Shown piece after piece: positions 38,514-47,314 of a stretch of 55,758 nucleotides of DNA. The DNA comes from Acidobacteriota bacterium (GTDB taxonomy: Bacteria; Acidobacteriota; Terriglobia; Acidiferrales; UBA7541). The notes below the pieces were generated by a model. The model was not told the origin of the DNA. It saw only the letters and a list, made by a program, of their open reading frames with translations, and made no database searches. The position numbers were made by a program, and so were the translations under genes. The stretch spans positions 1 through 55,758 of the forward strand of contig QHYI01000136.1 in NCBI GenBank assembly GCA_003223245.1, given 5' to 3'. Within the stretch, counting starts at the first letter, position 1; each line of letters begins with the position of its first letter.

Positions 38514-39278
38514 TCAGAATCCCATGATGTTGTAGCCGCAATCGACGTAAATGGTTTCGCCGGTAATGCCGGAGCCTGCATCGGAAAGCAGAAACGCGGC
38601 CGTGGCGCCGACTTCCCCGGGGTCCACGTTGCGCTTTAGCGGCGCGCGCTCGGTTTGTGTTTTGAGCATTTCGCTGAAATTGGCGATGCCGCGCGCGGCC
38701 AAAGTTTTGATTGGCCCGGCGGAGATCGCATTTACGCGAATCGCTTTCGGTCCCAGATCGTTAGCGAGATACCGAACCGTGGCTTCCAGCGCAGCTTTGG
38801 CGACCCCCATCACGTTATAATTCGGCACCACTTTTTCCGAGCCGTAGTACGTGAGCGTAACGATCCCGCCGCCTTCGGTCATAAGCGGCGCAGAGCCGCG
38901 CGCGACGGCGATTAACGAGTACACGCTGATGTCGTGCGCGATGCGAAATCCTTCGCGCGTGGTCAGCAAAAAGGGATTTTTCAATTCGTCCGGCGGAGCA
39001 AAGCCTACGCTGTGCACGACCCCGTGCACAACGCCATATTTGGACATCAACTCATCGAACAGTCGCACGATTTCGTCATCCTTGGTGAGGTCGCACATGA
39101 AACCGGAGGCTCCCGGTAATTCCGCAATTAGATCCTTCGCCTCGAGCCCGAGGCGCTCGTTCATGTACGTGATGGCAAGCCGCCAGCCTGCCGCATGCAG
39201 CTTTTGCGCGATAGCCCAGGCGATGCTTCGCTTGTTGGCCAAGCCGAAGATCACCGCAGTTTTTTGTGATTCACTCAT
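38514..39278 (-). CDS. fabI: Enoyl-[acyl-carrier-protein] reductase (NADH) FabI
   Basis: Catalyses the last reduction step of fatty acid elongation; the triclosan target. The 254 residues show the NAD-binding GLANKRSIAWAIAQ, catalytic Y154 and K161 in YNVMGVAK (Y-x6-K) with Y144, and VNAISAGPIKTLAARGI. ATG 39278 is unambiguous. It lies between mutL and cmk on the minus strand. Confidence 0.96.
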   Translation of the reverse strand: MSESQKTAVIFGLANKRSIAWAIAQKLHAAGWRLAITYMNERLGLEAKDLIAELPGASGFMCDLTKDDEIVRLFDELMSKYGVVHGVVHSVGFAPPDELKNPFLLTTREGFRIAHDISVYSLIAVARGSAPLMTEGGGIVTLTYYGSEKVVPNYNVMGVAKAALEATVRYLANDLGPKAIRVNAISAGPIKTLAARGIANFSEMLKTQTERAPLKRNVDPGEVGATAAFLLSDAGSGITGETIYVDCGYNIMGF

Positions 39279-39288
39279 TCCTAAGTCC

Positions 39289-39426
39289 CCAGTTCTCAGT
39301 TGTCAGTCTTCAGTTCCTGTTTCCAGTTATTAGGATTTGGTTTTGGGAAATAAAAACAGCTAAAGACTGACTGCAGATGGCCTTGTTTGTTCTTGCTCAC
39401 CACTTGTCACTAGCCACTCGCCACTT
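39289..39426. repeat. Degenerate repeat tracts between mutL and fabI
   Basis: CCCAGTTCTCAGTTGTCAGT (39289 on) is inverse to the ACTGAGAACTG units at 15285 and 16970. CACTTGTCACTAGCCACTCG (39401 on) is a short tandem of CCACTxG units. Neither encodes anything. Confidence 0.45.
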
Positions 39427-39429
39427 CTT

Positions 39430-41415
39430 TCAAATCCGATGAAACGCTCTCTCAATTTCTTTTATGGAATAGCGCAGCACCACCGGGCGTCCGTGGGGGC
39501 AGCTCATCGGGCAATCTGTTTTCGCGAGCGCGTCCAAGAGCCACTCCATTTTCGATGGCTCGAGCGGCATGTTCACCTTGATTGCGGCGTGGCAAGCCGT
39601 CGACGCGGCGATTTTCGCCTGCAACGTCTCAATCGAAATCGCGGCGTTTTCGCGTTCGATGCCGTCAAGAATTTCACAGAGCAGTTTCTCGGCGTCCGGC
39701 GCGCCGACTCCCGCAGGCACCGCCTGAATCGCAACGCTTTTCACCCCCATCAGCTCGACTTCAAAGCCGTTCGCGCCCAGCTCTTTGGCGATTTTTTCAA
39801 ACGTGACGATTTGCCGCGGCGAAAGTTCGATCACCAGTGGTACGAGCATGCGCTGCGCTTCGATTTGTCCGGCGCGCCGCGCTTCGAGATGCTGCTCGAA
39901 AAGCACGCGCTCGTGCGCAACGTGCTGGTCGACAATCCACAGGCCTTCGCCATTTACCGCAACGATGAAACTGGAGTTGACTTGCCCCAGCGGTTTCAAA
40001 TCGGCAATTTGCTCGGGGCGCGGAAGAGTTGCGGGCGCATCCGCGCTCGGGGCGGCCAGATTTGCCGCCCACTTCGGAGTGGCGGCAATTTGCGCAGCAG
40101 CGCTAGCCGCCGCTTCGCCAAACGCGGTGCTCGAACCGAAGGGAATGCGCTGCTCCACCGGCTGCAGCGGCGCATTCGAAAGGTCAAACCCGCCGTCGCG
40201 GCCGACGCCGGAACCCCGGGGGAAGTCCTCCATTGGTGGAATGAAAGCGCGCGGAACGCCTGATCCCTCCGGTGCGGGAGTAATTCCGCCGGGAAGCCCG
40301 CCATTTCCGAAGCCTTGCGCTTGCGGCGGGGCGGCGTTCGTTGCTGCGGCCGTCGCAAAGCTAGCGATCGGCCGCGCGCTCATGAGCGCCTGGCGAATTG
40401 TGTCGCGGGTGAAATCGTGCACAAAATGCGAGCGTCGAAAGCGCACTTCGATTTTTGCGGGATGCACATTGACGTCGACTTCTTCGTAGGGCATTTCGAG
40501 AAACAGCAGCGTTGCCGGGAATACCGTCGGCGGCAGAATGTTGCGATACGCCTCGTGAATCGCATGCAGGATCAACCGGTCGCGCACCAACCGGCGGTTC
40601 ACGAAAACGTAGATGCCGTTGCGGTTCAGGCGCTGCACTTCGGGGCGTGAAGTAAGGCCGGTCACAGTGAGCGACGCTCGCTCTTCTTCCGGATCGAGTT
40701 GCGGCTCAGTGATGGCCGCGCGGAACGGCGCGGAGACGGAAGGAATCTCTACCAACTCATCGAGCGCCTGCCGGCCAAAAAGCTGGTACACGCGGTCGGC
40801 CAGCGTTTCTGCGGGCGCGCAGTTGATGATCTCCTGCGTCGGCGTCGAAAGAATGAACTGCTTGGCGGGATTTGCCAGCGCGTAGTGCGTGACGAGAGAT
40901 GCGATGTGGCCGAGTTCCGTGGTGTCCGACTTCAGGAATTTCCGGCGTGCGGGCACGCAATAAAAAATGTCGGCAACGCTCACCGTGGTTCCGGCAGGAA
41001 GCCCGGCGGGCTTCACGCCAACGAGTTTGCCGCCCGCAAACTCAACGCGCGTGCCTTCACTTTCCGATTCATCGCGCGTTTCAAGGAGCAGCCGCGAAAC
41101 CGCGGCGACCGATGGCAACGCTTCGCCGCGAAAGCCCAGCGTGGCAATGGAAAGCAAATCGTCGGCGGTTTTGAGTTTGCTGGTGGCGTGGCGTTCGAAA
41201 GCCAGCAGCGCGTCGTCGTGCGTCATCCCGTAGCCGTCGTCGGTCATGCGAATCATTCGCTTGCCGCCTTGCTCGACCTCGATGCGAACGGTTTTCGCGC
41301 CCGCGTCGAGCGCGTTTTCGAGCAGCTCCTTCACCACCGACGCCGGCCGCTCGACCACTTCGCCCGCCGCGATCTTGTTCGCTACCGACTCCGGCAATAT
41401 GCGAATGCGTGACAT
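39430..41415 (-). CDS. mutL: DNA mismatch repair protein MutL, endonuclease type
   Basis: Links mismatch recognition by MutS to strand incision. ATG 41415 is chosen, giving MSRIRILPESVANKIAAGEV; 661 residues. The ATPase part has ELLENALDAGA, DDGYGM and GFRGEALPS. A Pro/Gly/Ala-rich linker lies at about 365-455. The C-terminal domain has DQHVAHERVLFE, matching the DQHA-x2-E-x4-E nuclease motif with Val for Ala, and SCPHGRP. So this MutL is predicted to be a nicking enzyme, as in bacteria without MutH. Confidence 0.95.
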   Translation of the reverse strand: MSRIRILPESVANKIAAGEVVERPASVVKELLENALDAGAKTVRIEVEQGGKRMIRMTDDGYGMTHDDALLAFERHATSKLKTADDLLSIATLGFRGEALPSVAAVSRLLLETRDESESEGTRVEFAGGKLVGVKPAGLPAGTTVSVADIFYCVPARRKFLKSDTTELGHIASLVTHYALANPAKQFILSTPTQEIINCAPAETLADRVYQLFGRQALDELVEIPSVSAPFRAAITEPQLDPEEERASLTVTGLTSRPEVQRLNRNGIYVFVNRRLVRDRLILHAIHEAYRNILPPTVFPATLLFLEMPYEEVDVNVHPAKIEVRFRRSHFVHDFTRDTIRQALMSARPIASFATAAATNAAPPQAQGFGNGGLPGGITPAPEGSGVPRAFIPPMEDFPRGSGVGRDGGFDLSNAPLQPVEQRIPFGSSTAFGEAAASAAAQIAATPKWAANLAAPSADAPATLPRPEQIADLKPLGQVNSSFIVAVNGEGLWIVDQHVAHERVLFEQHLEARRAGQIEAQRMLVPLVIELSPRQIVTFEKIAKELGANGFEVELMGVKSVAIQAVPAGVGAPDAEKLLCEILDGIERENAAISIETLQAKIAASTACHAAIKVNMPLEPSKMEWLLDALAKTDCPMSCPHGRPVVLRYSIKEIERAFHRI

Positions 41416-41470
41416 CAGCTGGTCCGCCGATTTTTCATCAATTCTGAACCCCGAGTCGCAGACAAGGATA

Positions 41471-43264
41471 TCATTCGGCGGCTTTCTTGACTTCGGGCTT
41501 GATGGCGAGGCCAAGCTCGTCGAGCTGAGCGGGGTCCACTTCACTGGGCGAATCCGCCATCAAATCTTGCGCCGCGGTGGTTTTGGCGAAGGCGATGACT
41601 TCGCGAATGGATTTTTCGCCGCCGAGAAGCATGGCGATGCGATCGACGCCCAGCGCAATGCCCCCATGCGGCGGCGTGCCGTAGGTCAGCGCGTCGAGGA
41701 AAAAACCGAAGCGGCGCCGAAGTTGTTCTTCACTCAGTCCCAGAGCTTTGAACACGCGCTCCTGAATGTCCTGGCGGTGGATGCGGATGCTGCCGGAGCC
41801 GAGTTCATAGCCGTTCAGCACGAGGTCGTAGCCCTTCGAACGCACTTCCCACGGCGCGGACTCCAGTTTTTCCAGGTCCTCATCGACGATGCCGGTGAAG
41901 GGATGCTGCGCGCTGACCCAGGTCTTGTCGGTCTCGCTCCACTCAAAGAGCGGAAAGCCGGTGATCCACAGAAATTTCCATTGCGACTTGTCGATCAGAT
42001 TGAGCGCTTCGCCGAGTTGCAGTCGCAATTGTCCGGCAACGAGCGCGGCGGCTTCTGTCCCTTTGATTTGCTCCTTCGCCGAAACCGCGACGACCAGGTC
42101 GCCGGGCTTGGCCCCGCAAGCCTCGGCGAGCTTCTTCATGTTTTCCGCGCCAATGATTTTGTCAACGGTTGACGACAAACCTTCTGGCGTCACCTTCACG
42201 AAATACGCTCCGCGCGCTTTCAGCGCTTTCGCTTTTTCCGCCAAGTCGTCCAGCTGCTTGCGCGAGTAGCCCGCAGCGCCCGGCGCCGCCAGCGCAAAGA
42301 CGCTGCCTTCAATCTGCAGCTTCTGTTTCGCTTCTTGGGGGAAGCAATGCGTCACTTCGTGCAATTCCATGGAGAAGCGCAGGTCCGGCTTGTCGCTGCC
42401 GTATTTGCGAATTACGTCCTTGTGCAGCATGTGCGGAAACGGAGCAGTCACTTGAATTCCCGCGGCGGCGCAGGCTCGCACCATCACCGTTTCGATGACC
42501 TGAAAAATGTCCTCCTGCCGCGGGAAGGACATCTCTAGGTCAAGCTGCGTGAATTCCGGCTGGCGGTCGGCGCGCAAATCTTCGTCGCGGAAGCACTTCA
42601 CGATCTGGAAGTATTTGTCGAGCCCCGCGATCATCAGGATTTGCTTAAAAATCTGCGGCGATTGCGGCAGCGCGTAAAACTGCCCATGATGAATGCGGCT
42701 CGGCACGAGATAGTCGCGTGCGCCTTCCGGTGTCGAGCGCGTGAGCATGGGCGTTTCCACTTCGAGGAAGCCCAGCTCGTCCATCGTTTTGCGCATTTCC
42801 AGAATGATTTTGTGGCGCAGCGCCAGGTTGCGATGCGGCTTTGGCCGGCGCAAATCGAGATAGCGGAAGCGCAGCCGCGTCTCTTCCGCAGCGTTAATTT
42901 CGTCTTCGATGGCAAACGGCGGCGTCTTGGCGTTGTTCAGGATGTGCAGCTTCGTTGCCACCAACTCGATTTCACCGCTGGCCAATTGGGGATTGGCTTT
43001 CTGCCGCTTGACGACTTGGCCTTCGACCGCCACCACGAATTCGCTGCGCACCTGCTCGGCTTTCGCATGCGCAGCGGCCTGCGTTTCTTTGTTGAACACC
43101 ACCTGCACGATGCCAGTTCGGTCGCGCACGTCGAGAAAAAGCAGATTGCCCAAGTCGCGGCGCCGATGGACCCAGCCCATCACGATGGCGTGGCGGCCCT
43201 CGTCCTTGGCGCGCAGTTCACCGCAGTACTGTGTGCGCTTCAAGTTGCCAAGAAAATCGAGCAC
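41471..43264 (-). CDS. aspS: Aspartate--tRNA ligase
   Basis: Class II synthetase, bacterial type with the GAD insertion. 597 residues from a GTG start at 43264. The OB-fold anticodon domain is N-terminal (HAIVMGWVHRRRDLGNLLFL). Motif 2 region FRDEDLRADRQPEFTQLDLE and motif 3 GIALGVDRIAMLL are intact. Whether it also charges tRNA-Asn is not decided by what I can see. The mutL start follows 55 bp downstream. Confidence 0.96.
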   Translation of the reverse strand: MLDFLGNLKRTQYCGELRAKDEGRHAIVMGWVHRRRDLGNLLFLDVRDRTGIVQVVFNKETQAAAHAKAEQVRSEFVVAVEGQVVKRQKANPQLASGEIELVATKLHILNNAKTPPFAIEDEINAAEETRLRFRYLDLRRPKPHRNLALRHKIILEMRKTMDELGFLEVETPMLTRSTPEGARDYLVPSRIHHGQFYALPQSPQIFKQILMIAGLDKYFQIVKCFRDEDLRADRQPEFTQLDLEMSFPRQEDIFQVIETVMVRACAAAGIQVTAPFPHMLHKDVIRKYGSDKPDLRFSMELHEVTHCFPQEAKQKLQIEGSVFALAAPGAAGYSRKQLDDLAEKAKALKARGAYFVKVTPEGLSSTVDKIIGAENMKKLAEACGAKPGDLVVAVSAKEQIKGTEAAALVAGQLRLQLGEALNLIDKSQWKFLWITGFPLFEWSETDKTWVSAQHPFTGIVDEDLEKLESAPWEVRSKGYDLVLNGYELGSGSIRIHRQDIQERVFKALGLSEEQLRRRFGFFLDALTYGTPPHGGIALGVDRIAMLLGGEKSIREVIAFAKTTAAQDLMADSPSEVDPAQLDELGLAIKPEVKKAAE

Positions 43265-43296
43265 CGCATTATCCTCTCTGGATTCCGATTTCGCGC

Positions 43297-43327
43297 TGTA
43301 GCTCAGCCTTCAGGCCAGGCCTGAGGG
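43297..43327. repeat. TGTAG-type palindrome, copy 13
   Basis: TGTAGCTCAGCCTTC then AGGCCA-GGCCTGAGGG: an imperfect hairpin in the hisS-aspS gap, closely similar to copy 11 at 19240. Confidence 0.55.
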
Positions 43328-43383
43328 TTTTCCTTGGTCACGCAGCGATGAGCAAGCCACCTCACCGCCAAACGCGGCCCCCC

Positions 43384-44676
43384 CTACAAGTTCTTCTTCA
43401 AATACTCCAGCAAATTCCCTTCTGCGAACTTTGCCTGCTCGCCCGTGGCCAGCGTCTTCAGCGTCCATTCGCCGCTCGAGACTTCATTATCGCCGAGAAT
43501 GAGCGCATAACGAGCGCGCAATTTGACGGCCTGGCCGAGCGCCTTGCCGAATTTTTGCTCCACGGGCGGCAGCTCGACGGTGAAGCCTGCAGCGCGCAAA
43601 TTCTTAGCGGCGCGAATCGCCGTCGCGTAAGCTTTCTCGCCCATCCATGCAATGTAAACGTCGCGTCCCTGCGGTGCGGGCGTTTTGCCGGCTTCTTGCA
43701 GCGACAGAATCAGGCGATCCTGGCCGATGGCGAAGCCCGTCGCGCGTGTCGGCGGCCCGCCCAGCAACTCCATCAGCCCGTCATAGCGGCCGCCGCCGCA
43801 CACCGCGTTCTGCGAACCCAATCCCTTGGCAGTGATCTCGAACGTGGTCCGCGAATAGTAGTCCAGCCCGCGCACCAGGCGGAAGTTCTGCGTATAGGCG
43901 ATACCGCGCAAGGCGAGCTGGCGCTTCACCTGGTCGTAATTCTCGCGGCATGTGTCACACAAATGCTGCGAAATTCGAGGCAGCTTCTCGATGACCTCGT
44001 GCTCGCTCTCGAGTTTCGAGTCGAGCACGCGCAGCGGATTCGTTTCCATGCGACGCTGGCTGTCCGGTCCGAGCTTGTCCTTCACTTTCCGGAGTTCTGC
44101 GCGAAGCAGTTCGATGTATTTCGGCCGGCAATTTTTGTCCCCGATGGAGTTGATGTGCAACTGAGTCCCTTCCAGGCCCAGCCGGTCGAAAAGGGTCATC
44201 ACCATTTCGATGAGTTCCGCGTCGATCGCCGGGGAGTCGCTCCCGCCCAGCACTTCCGCGTCAATCTGGTAAAACTGACGATAGCGTCCTTTTTGAGGCC
44301 GCTCGCGGCGAAACATCGGGCCAATGGTGTATAGCTTCACCGGCTGCGGCCATTGCTGCATGTCATTCTCGATATACGCTCGGCACACGGCGGCAGTGGC
44401 TTCAGGTCGGAGGCTTACCGAAGTCTCATTGCGGTCCTCAAACGTGTACATCTCTTTGGAAACGACATCAGTTTCAAGGCCGATCGAGCGCGCAAACAAG
44501 TCCGTTTCTTCAAAGATCGGTAAGCGAATTTCACCGAAGCCGTACAAAGTGAAGACTTCTTGCGCGGTTTGCTCGACGCGACTCCACAGCGTCGTCTCGG
44601 GAGGCAGTAGGTCTCGCGTACCCTTGATGGCTTGGAACTTGCGACGTTCTTCTTTTTTCGCTGCGCCCTCACTCAC
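43384..44676 (-). CDS. hisS: Histidine--tRNA ligase
   Basis: Class II synthetase, 430 residues, GTG start at 44676 with AGGGAG 11 bp upstream. Motif 1 region KGTRDLLPPE, motif 2 FRRERPQKGRYRQFYQ and the histidine-binding LVRGLDYYSRTTFE are clear; GFAIGQDRL is motif 3. It is followed by aspS after 119 bp, the common hisS-aspS order. Confidence 0.96.
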   Translation of the reverse strand: MSEGAAKKEERRKFQAIKGTRDLLPPETTLWSRVEQTAQEVFTLYGFGEIRLPIFEETDLFARSIGLETDVVSKEMYTFEDRNETSVSLRPEATAAVCRAYIENDMQQWPQPVKLYTIGPMFRRERPQKGRYRQFYQIDAEVLGGSDSPAIDAELIEMVMTLFDRLGLEGTQLHINSIGDKNCRPKYIELLRAELRKVKDKLGPDSQRRMETNPLRVLDSKLESEHEVIEKLPRISQHLCDTCRENYDQVKRQLALRGIAYTQNFRLVRGLDYYSRTTFEITAKGLGSQNAVCGGGRYDGLMELLGGPPTRATGFAIGQDRLILSLQEAGKTPAPQGRDVYIAWMGEKAYATAIRAAKNLRAAGFTVELPPVEQKFGKALGQAVKLRARYALILGDNEVSSGEWTLKTLATGEQAKFAEGNLLEYLKKNL

Positions 44677-44697
44677 TAAAAAAGCTCCCTAAAAGCG

Positions 44698-44724
44698 GAT
44701 TCCTTGCCCCGCTCGGAATGACAC
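44698..44724. repeat. GTCATTCCGAGCG-type interspersed repeat, inverted
   Basis: CCCCGCTCGGAATGACAC on the plus strand; the complement reads GTGTCATTCCGAGCGGGG. It matches the copy at 49050, at 12 of the first 13 positions or better. Confidence 0.55.
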
Positions 44725-44748
44725 TTTGTTACTGGAATTTCAATTACA

Positions 44749-44776
44749 GGCCACCAGTCACCAGTCACCAGTCACC
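44749..44776. repeat. CCAGTCA tandem repeat
   Basis: Four near-perfect 7-bp units of CCAGTCA, overlapping the end of the carbonic-anhydrase-like gene. Confidence 0.55.
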
Positions 44777-45297
44777 TCTTGCCGATAAACATTCTTATAC
44801 TCGACGTAGCGCTTGGCGTATGCGTCGATGGTGTGCTTATCGATCTCGCGCAGCGGGCGTTTCACTTTTCCCGGCGAGCCCATCACCAGGCTGCCCGGAG
44901 GAATCACCGTACGTTCCGTGAGCAGTGTTCCTGCCGCCACGATGCTGCCGCTGCCCACCAGCACGCCATTCAAGATGACCGCGCCCATGCCAACCAGGCA
45001 GCGCGACTCGATGGTGCAGCCGTGCAGCGTCACGGAATGCCCGATGGTCACGTCGTCGCCCAAGATCAGCGGATACTCGTCGCGCATCACATGGCAAATC
45101 GAGCCGTCCTGAATATTCGTTCGTGCGCCGATGCGAACGTAGTGCACGTCGCCGCGAATCACCGAGCACGGCCACACGCTCGAATCTTCCCCAATTACTA
45201 CGTCGCCGATGACCACGGCCGCCGGGTCAATGTACGCCGATGCCGCGATTTGCGGGCTTTTGCCGCGATACGGCCGGATGTCAGGCGGTCGAGCCAA
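44758..45297 (-). CDS. Gamma-carbonic anhydrase family protein
   Basis: A left-handed beta-helix protein of 179 residues. Metal ligands of the family are visible as H69 (SICHV), H87 and H92 (GHSVTLHGC). Hexapeptide repeats run from about 25 to 140 and a helix closes the protein. The only usable start is TTG at 45297, with a weak upstream site, so the first residues are uncertain. Many members of this family have low or no carbonic anhydrase activity; the true reaction is not known. The C-terminus ends RQEVTGDW in the CCAGTCA tandem. Confidence 0.85.
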   Translation of the reverse strand: MARPPDIRPYRGKSPQIAASAYIDPAAVVIGDVVIGEDSSVWPCSVIRGDVHYVRIGARTNIQDGSICHVMRDEYPLILGDDVTIGHSVTLHGCTIESRCLVGMGAVILNGVLVGSGSIVAAGTLLTERTVIPPGSLVMGSPGKVKRPLREIDKHTIDAYAKRYVEYKNVYRQEVTGDW

Positions 45298-45517
45298 AGG
45301 AATTCAGAGTCCTCTTTTATGTACAAACGCTTTTCATCGTTATTCCCGGTGCTGCAGCTCAGGCCTTTAGGCCAGAGGAATCTCCGTTCCCGCGAAAGCC
45401 AAGGAAAGCGCGATGCTGCCTGCAAATTTCAAAACCTGCGCCTGCACAAATTCCCTGCACCGTGAATCAAGCCAAGATAACATCCGCACCCTGAACTAAC
45501 AAGAAAGTGCGCCGGCA
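45298..45517. other. Non-coding flank between the carbonic-anhydrase-like gene and the IS element
   Basis: No gene is seen. It contains a degenerate TGTAG-like hairpin (45352-45378, CAGGCCT-TT-AGGCCAG) and ends in the left target duplication (45510-45517) of the inserted element. Confidence 0.5.
45510..45517. repeat. Left target-site duplication CGCCGGCA
   Basis: CGCCGGCA directly abuts the left terminal repeat; an identical octamer follows the right end at 47825-47832. An 8-bp duplication fits IS1-type insertions, which make 8-10 bp duplications. Confidence 0.85.
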
Positions 45518-45535
45518 GGTGGTGTCCTAATTTGA
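45518..45535 (+). repeat. Left terminal inverted repeat
   Basis: 18 bp starting GGTGGTGTCC, one mismatch to the right end. GG at the tip is usual in IS1-family ends. Confidence 0.85.
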
Positions 45536-45560
45536 AGAACTCGCTAAAATTAAGCACACT

Positions 45561-46322
45561 TCATTGGCTCGCAGTCTTTGTTTGCGCTCTCAGTTTGTAT
45601 TCGCCTTGGGGGCCTTCTGGTTTGTGTTCCACAAAGATTACGACCCGGGTAGGGGTCGGGTGTATTCCAAGCAAGTTTTGGTGCTCTGGGGAGATGATTG
45701 CGTCGAACCCACGTGAAGATAGTTCTCCGACCAGAGCAGTTGCAGCTGTACGACTGGGTTCATCGCTGGTGCACCAGACAACTACACCAGTTGGTAAGCG
45801 CGGATTCGTGCCAAGTGGAACCGGCCCCTCGCGCATAACGGTCATCCCTAATGGTTCAGGTACATCCCACTTAGCTGCATGCAGCATCGCTGCAATATCA
45901 GATGCGAAACTCGTGGCCTCTATATCCTGCGTGTTATACGCCACTAATGCTGGTTCCTTGGCGAAGCGAGTCAGGTGCGATGCAGCGCCGGATTGCGCGT
46001 GCGAATCCAGTTTTCTCCATGCCACTTTACTTTCCAATTCAACGCGAGCTAACCGTTCATCTTCTGTGGCTTTCTTTAGATGTGCAGATTCATTTTCTAA
46101 ATTGGCAATTCGTTCGCGTGCGGTTGCTTCTTTAATATCGGATATTTTCTCTTGTACATCCGATAACTCCTTAGCGCGTACGAACGCCAGCCTTTGGCTG
46201 AATACGATGGCACCAGCAGCGACAAATGTGATTAACAGCGCCCATAGAACCGCCGCATTCCAGAAATCAACCTTCGAAGTTAGCTCACTCGCGCGTGATG
46301 CCAAGGATTCTAGTTCCGACAT
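45561..46322 (-). CDS. Cargo protein: one membrane helix, coiled coil, C-terminal domain of unknown function
   Basis: Not recognised. 253 residues from ATG 46322 with AGGGA 6 bp upstream. A single hydrophobic helix at 22-43 (NAAVLWALLITFVAAGAIVF) is followed by a charged coiled coil (about 48-100, KELSDVQEKISDIKEATARE). Residues ~125-235 look globular, alpha/beta, with VVVWCTSDEPSRTAATALVG and TRVVIFVEHKPEGPQG. The shape suggests a membrane-anchored oligomer with a cytosolic domain. It lies inside the IS-like element and is divergent from the transposase, with overlapping -35 boxes. Codons are more A/T rich than host genes. Confidence 0.75.
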   Translation of the reverse strand: MSELESLASRASELTSKVDFWNAAVLWALLITFVAAGAIVFSQRLAFVRAKELSDVQEKISDIKEATARERIANLENESAHLKKATEDERLARVELESKVAWRKLDSHAQSGAASHLTRFAKEPALVAYNTQDIEATSFASDIAAMLHAAKWDVPEPLGMTVMREGPVPLGTNPRLPTGVVVWCTSDEPSRTAATALVGELSSRGFDAIISPEHQNLLGIHPTPTRVVIFVEHKPEGPQGEYKLRAQTKTASQ

Positions 46323-46414
46323 ATTCCCTACCTCTGAAAAAGCAGTGTGGTCGGTTCTACTGCTCTACTACTTTGGGCTTGGAGTATTCCTGTGGCTTAC
46401 TAACCCACGGAAAA

Positions 46415-46442
46415 AGTGTAACACACAAATACTTCTTGACAA
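46415..46442 (-). promoter_or_regulatory. Promoter of the left cargo gene
   Basis: On the minus strand TTGTCA (46442-46437), 16 nt, TACACT (46420-46415). Its -35 box overlaps the -35 box of the transposase promoter on the other strand. Confidence 0.55.
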
Positions 46443-46464
46443 GACCTAATTACTGTAATACATT
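46436..46464 (+). promoter_or_regulatory. Promoter of the transposase
   Basis: TTGACA (46436-46441), 17 nt, TACATT (46459-46464), 22 bp before the transposase ATG. A perfect -35 and a moderate -10. Confidence 0.6.
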
Positions 46465-46486
46465 AATAGTTAGAGGAAGAGCGCAT

Positions 46487-47314
46487 ATGGCGAACGTCTT
46501 AAGCATTGACAAACAAGTTGCGGTAATTAGCGCGTTGGCTGAAGGCTCTGGAATCCGGCAGATTGAGCGCATAACAGGCGTCCATCGCGATACGATCATG
46601 CGGCTTGGCGTTCACATTGGCCAAGGTTGTGCTACTCTGCTGGACCATAAAATGCGCAACCTGTCCTGCCAGCATCTCCAGTTCGATGAAATTTGGGGAT
46701 TCATCGGCAAGAAGGAACGTCACATGCGCCCGGAGGATAACCCTGAACTTGGTGACGCGTGGACGTTTTGCGCGATAGATTCCGAGACAAAGCTAGTGCC
46801 ATCATTCAAAGTGGGAAAGCGTGACCTAATGACAGCCAATGCATTTGTATCTGACGTAGCCTCACGGATGAAGAACCGCGTGCAAATCTCCAGCGATGCC
46901 CTGAGAGCCTACGTGGAGGCAATCGAGGTAGCATTCGGCGCTAACGTTGACTTCGCTCAAATCATCAAGACTTACGTCACGGATGATTCACACCTTCCCG
47001 AGCGGAGGTTCAGTGCACCGGAAATCGTTATCACGGAAAAGAAGTCCGTCACTGGATTCCCCGATATGGCGTTGGCGTCCACTAGCTATGTTGAGCCATT
47101 GAATGGAACGACCCGCCTGCATATGCGTCGTTTGACTCGCCTTACTTATGCATTCAGCAAGAAGCTGGAGAATTTCGAGGCTGCTGTCGCGCTGCACTTC
47201 GCGTACTACAATCTTGTAAAGGGTCATGGAACCTTGCGCTGCACTCCTGCAATGGCAGCGGGTGTTGAGAAGAGTTTTTGGAGCGTTGGCGATCTGATAG
47301 AGGCTGCGGTGTGA
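46487..47314 (+). CDS. IS1-family transposase, single frame
   Basis: A 275-residue DDE-type transposase. ATG 46487 has GAGGAAGAG upstream. The N-terminus has a helix-turn-helix (GSGIRQIERITGVHRDTIMR). LQFDEIWGFIGKKER (D67), FCAIDSETKLVPSF (D98), VQISSDALRAY (D137) and YVEPLNGTTR (E203) supply candidate acidic residues. The C-terminal RLTRLTYAFSKKLENFEAAV and FAYYNLVKGHGTLRCTPAMA are typical of IS1-type proteins. No frameshift site is needed, unlike E. coli IS1. Its stop overlaps the next start (GTGA). Confidence 0.92.
   Translation: MANVLSIDKQVAVISALAEGSGIRQIERITGVHRDTIMRLGVHIGQGCATLLDHKMRNLSCQHLQFDEIWGFIGKKERHMRPEDNPELGDAWTFCAIDSETKLVPSFKVGKRDLMTANAFVSDVASRMKNRVQISSDALRAYVEAIEVAFGANVDFAQIIKTYVTDDSHLPERRFSAPEIVITEKKSVTGFPDMALASTSYVEPLNGTTRLHMRRLTRLTYAFSKKLENFEAAVALHFAYYNLVKGHGTLRCTPAMAAGVEKSFWSVGDLIEAAV

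Noticed and set aside
44749-44776. Short tandem CCAGTCA units as a possible CRISPR array
   Set aside because: Units of 7 bp with no spacers; it is a simple tandem repeat.
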